Source of the DNA: Verrucomicrobiota bacterium
Lineage (GTDB): Bacteria > Verrucomicrobiota > Verrucomicrobiia > Chthoniobacterales > Terrimicrobiaceae
Reading direction: 5' to 3'
Assembly (NCBI GenBank): GCA_026398285.1
Contig: JAPLTI010000178.1
Coordinates: 1-6,364, forward strand
DNA: 6,364 nucleotides
Shown: in pieces, positions 5,108 to 6,364 of the stretch
Position numbering within the stretch: position 1 is the stretch's first letter
How the letters are laid out: each line of letters begins with the position of its first letter
The notes under the pieces: generated by a model
The model's database searches: none
What the model saw: only the letters and a program-made list of their open reading frames with translations
What the model was told of the DNA's origin: nothing
Translations under genes and position numbers: made by a program

Positions 5108-6364
5108 GTGCCGATCAGGAAATGCTCGATCTTTTTGTTCAAGAGTCGAGCGAGCACTTGCAGACCCTTGAAACGGATTTGATGGCTCTCGAATCGAATC
5201 CAACGGACAATGCCCTACTGAACAGCATTTTCCGATCTGTTCACAGCCTCAAGGGTGGAGCTGGCTTTTTTGGTTTCGACCCCATTGTCAAGCTGGCCCA
5301 TGTGATGGAGAGCGTGATGTCGCTGCTGCGCGACAGCATTCTCAAAGCCGACCAACCCATGGTCAGCCTGCTCATCTCGACCTCGGACAAACTGAACCTC
5401 ATGCTCGGCAACCCGGAAAGGGCCATAGAAATCGCCTGCGAAGGCGAGATTGCCGGGCTCCAAGCCATTCTTGACGGCACGACCTCGGGAGCCGCGACCT
5501 CAGCTACAAAGGGAGGCGAAACAAGCCCTGCAAAAAATACGGAAAAAAAATCAGATTCGGTTTTTGACAAGGAACTTGCGAGATTTGATTTCCATCCGGA
5601 CGATCTTTTGGAAGGCCTGAAGCACGGACAAAACTTCTACATCGTGCAAGCGGGATTGGAAAAAGAGATCGAATCACAATCTCAAACGCTTGAGCACTTT
5701 GTATCAGAGCTGACATCCCTCGGCACGCTCATAGGCACCGAAGCCTCACTGCCGGATCATGTCACTCTCTCCAACTGTGCAGAGGCCGATGTCTCTTGCC
5801 GTTTCTTTTTTGTAACGGCCTTGGAGCCATTTATCCTGTGCGGCGCACTCGGCCTGGCTGATGAAAACATCCACCAGATTGAATCCTCCAAACTGGGCGA
5901 ATGGGTAAAAACAGCTCCGGCTGAAAAAATAGTTCCAACTGAAAAAACGGCTCCTCTCGTGCACGAACCGCAAGAGATTCAGGAAACGCCTCCTGAGCCT
6001 GTTGTATCTCAAAGCATCGTGCCGACCTCGCCGACGGTCCCCGCCATCGCGCCTCAACCTGCGGAGCCCGCAGCCACGCAGATTGATCCCAAGCCCGTTG
6101 CAGCTGCCAGACGCAAACCCGAGGAAACCATTCGCATCAGTGTAGGCCTTCTCGACTCGCTCATGAATCTGGCGGGCGAAATGGTTCTCGGCCGCAACCG
6201 ACTCCTGCGGATAGCCGGCCGCTCGGATAACGGCCCTGACAATTCTCAGATGCAATCCGTGGTCCAAGAGATCAGCTCGGTGACTTCCAATCTTCAGGAT
6301 ACGATCATGCGAGCCCGCCTCCAGCCGGTAGGCGGCCTTTTTGGGAAATTCACACGCATCGTCC
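5104..6364 (+). CDS. cheA: Chemotaxis histidine kinase CheA, 3'-truncated by window edge
   Basis: Kinase that autophosphorylates on its HPt histidine in response to receptors and passes the phosphate to receivers. The first 420 residues are visible. HPt/P1 (about 1-105) carries the acceptor H47 in VHSLKGGAGFFGF. A low-complexity linker (about 122-152) includes a run of eight A's (5543-5550). A middle domain (about 155-262; begins FDKELARFDFHPDD) resembles the P2-like segments of non-enteric CheA proteins. A long Pro/Ala/Glu linker (about 270-338) starts with an imperfect six-residue repeat (TAPAEK, IVPTEK, TAPLVH). The dimerisation domain P3 starts at IRISVGLLDSLMNLAGEMVL (343-362). P4 begins near LQDTIMRARLQPVGGLFGKF, where the window stops before the ATP-binding N, G1 and G2 boxes. 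The ATP-binding and CheW-binding (P5) parts are expected downstream. The start is set by AGGAGG 7 bases upstream and by the ATGA overlap with the STAS gene. Confidence 0.95.
   Translation, partial: MSADQEMLDLFVQESSEHLQTLETDLMALESNPTDNALLNSIFRSVHSLKGGAGFFGFDPIVKLAHVMESVMSLLRDSILKADQPMVSLLISTSDKLNLMLGNPERAIEIACEGEIAGLQAILDGTTSGAATSATKGGETSPAKNTEKKSDSVFDKELARFDFHPDDLLEGLKHGQNFYIVQAGLEKEIESQSQTLEHFVSELTSLGTLIGTEASLPDHVTLSNCAEADVSCRFFFVTALEPFILCGALGLADENIHQIESSKLGEWVKTAPAEKIVPTEKTAPLVHEPQEIQETPPEPVVSQSIVPTSPTVPAIAPQPAEPAATQIDPKPVAAARRKPEETIRISVGLLDSLMNLAGEMVLGRNRLLRIAGRSDNGPDNSQMQSVVQEISSVTSNLQDTIMRARLQPVGGLFGKFTRIV
5911..5964 (+). repeat. Short 18-base imperfect tandem repeat in cheA linker
   Basis: Three successive 18-base units (5911, 5929, 5947) encode TAPAEK, IVPTEK and TAPLVH. 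The third unit diverges after Pro. It is part of the flexible Pro-rich linker between the P2-like region and P3. Probably a local duplication with no role beyond linker length. Confidence 0.4.

Noticed and set aside
5746..6267. 173-codon minus-strand frame
   Set aside because: It is antisense to the cheA linker and P3 domain; the Arg/Gly-rich translation is typical of a shadow frame.
1..6364. CRISPR array, tRNA, rRNA, insertion sequence or phage genes
   Set aside because: No regularly spaced repeats, no cloverleaf-like or rRNA-like segments, and no transposase or integrase motifs were seen in either strand.

Overview
The window looks like a bacterial chromosome segment, most plausibly from the Verrucomicrobiota/PVC side of the tree. 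That placement is an inference from three things: a bacterial GH75-type chitosanase, a long 'plant-type' pyrophosphate-dependent phosphofructokinase, and the general scarcity of Shine-Dalgarno sequences. No rRNA or other phylogenetic marker is present, so it is tentative. All recognised genes are on the + strand, and there are no tRNAs, rRNAs, CRISPR arrays or insertion sequences.

Left part (1-2370), two metabolic genes. The first is the 3' part of a glycoside hydrolase family 75 (chitosanase-like) gene whose frame is open to the left edge, with a Pro/Thr/Ser-rich tail. A hairpin that may be its terminator separates it from a complete long-type PPi-dependent 6-phosphofructokinase gene (pfp). 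The pfp start is best placed at ATG 721, not at an upstream in-frame TTG.

Middle (2371-2510), a 140-base intergenic region. It carries a GGGAATTCCC palindrome, a TTGACCA-N13-TGGTCAA inverted repeat and a second perfect 7-bp hairpin. This is the only substantial gap in the window and the obvious place for the control region of the downstream operon. Sampled base composition drops here from about 58% GC (pfp) to about 50% GC (cheX and the response regulator).

Right part (2511-6364), a tightly packed chemosensory operon cut by the window end: cheX (CheC/CheX-type phosphatase), a REC-pseudoREC-STAS response regulator, cheW, a small stand-alone STAS protein, and cheA (HPt, P2-like region, dimerisation domain, start of the kinase domain). 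Gaps are 15 and 24 bases, followed by two 4-base ATGA overlaps. The inferred logic is that CheA, coupled by CheW to an off-window receptor, phosphorylates the first receiver of the response regulator, and CheX removes the phosphate. The regulator has a STAS domain instead of a DNA-binding or enzymatic output, and a second STAS protein is translated with cheA. This suggests output by STAS protein-protein interaction rather than a classical flagellar CheY output, and it is the most interesting thing in the window.
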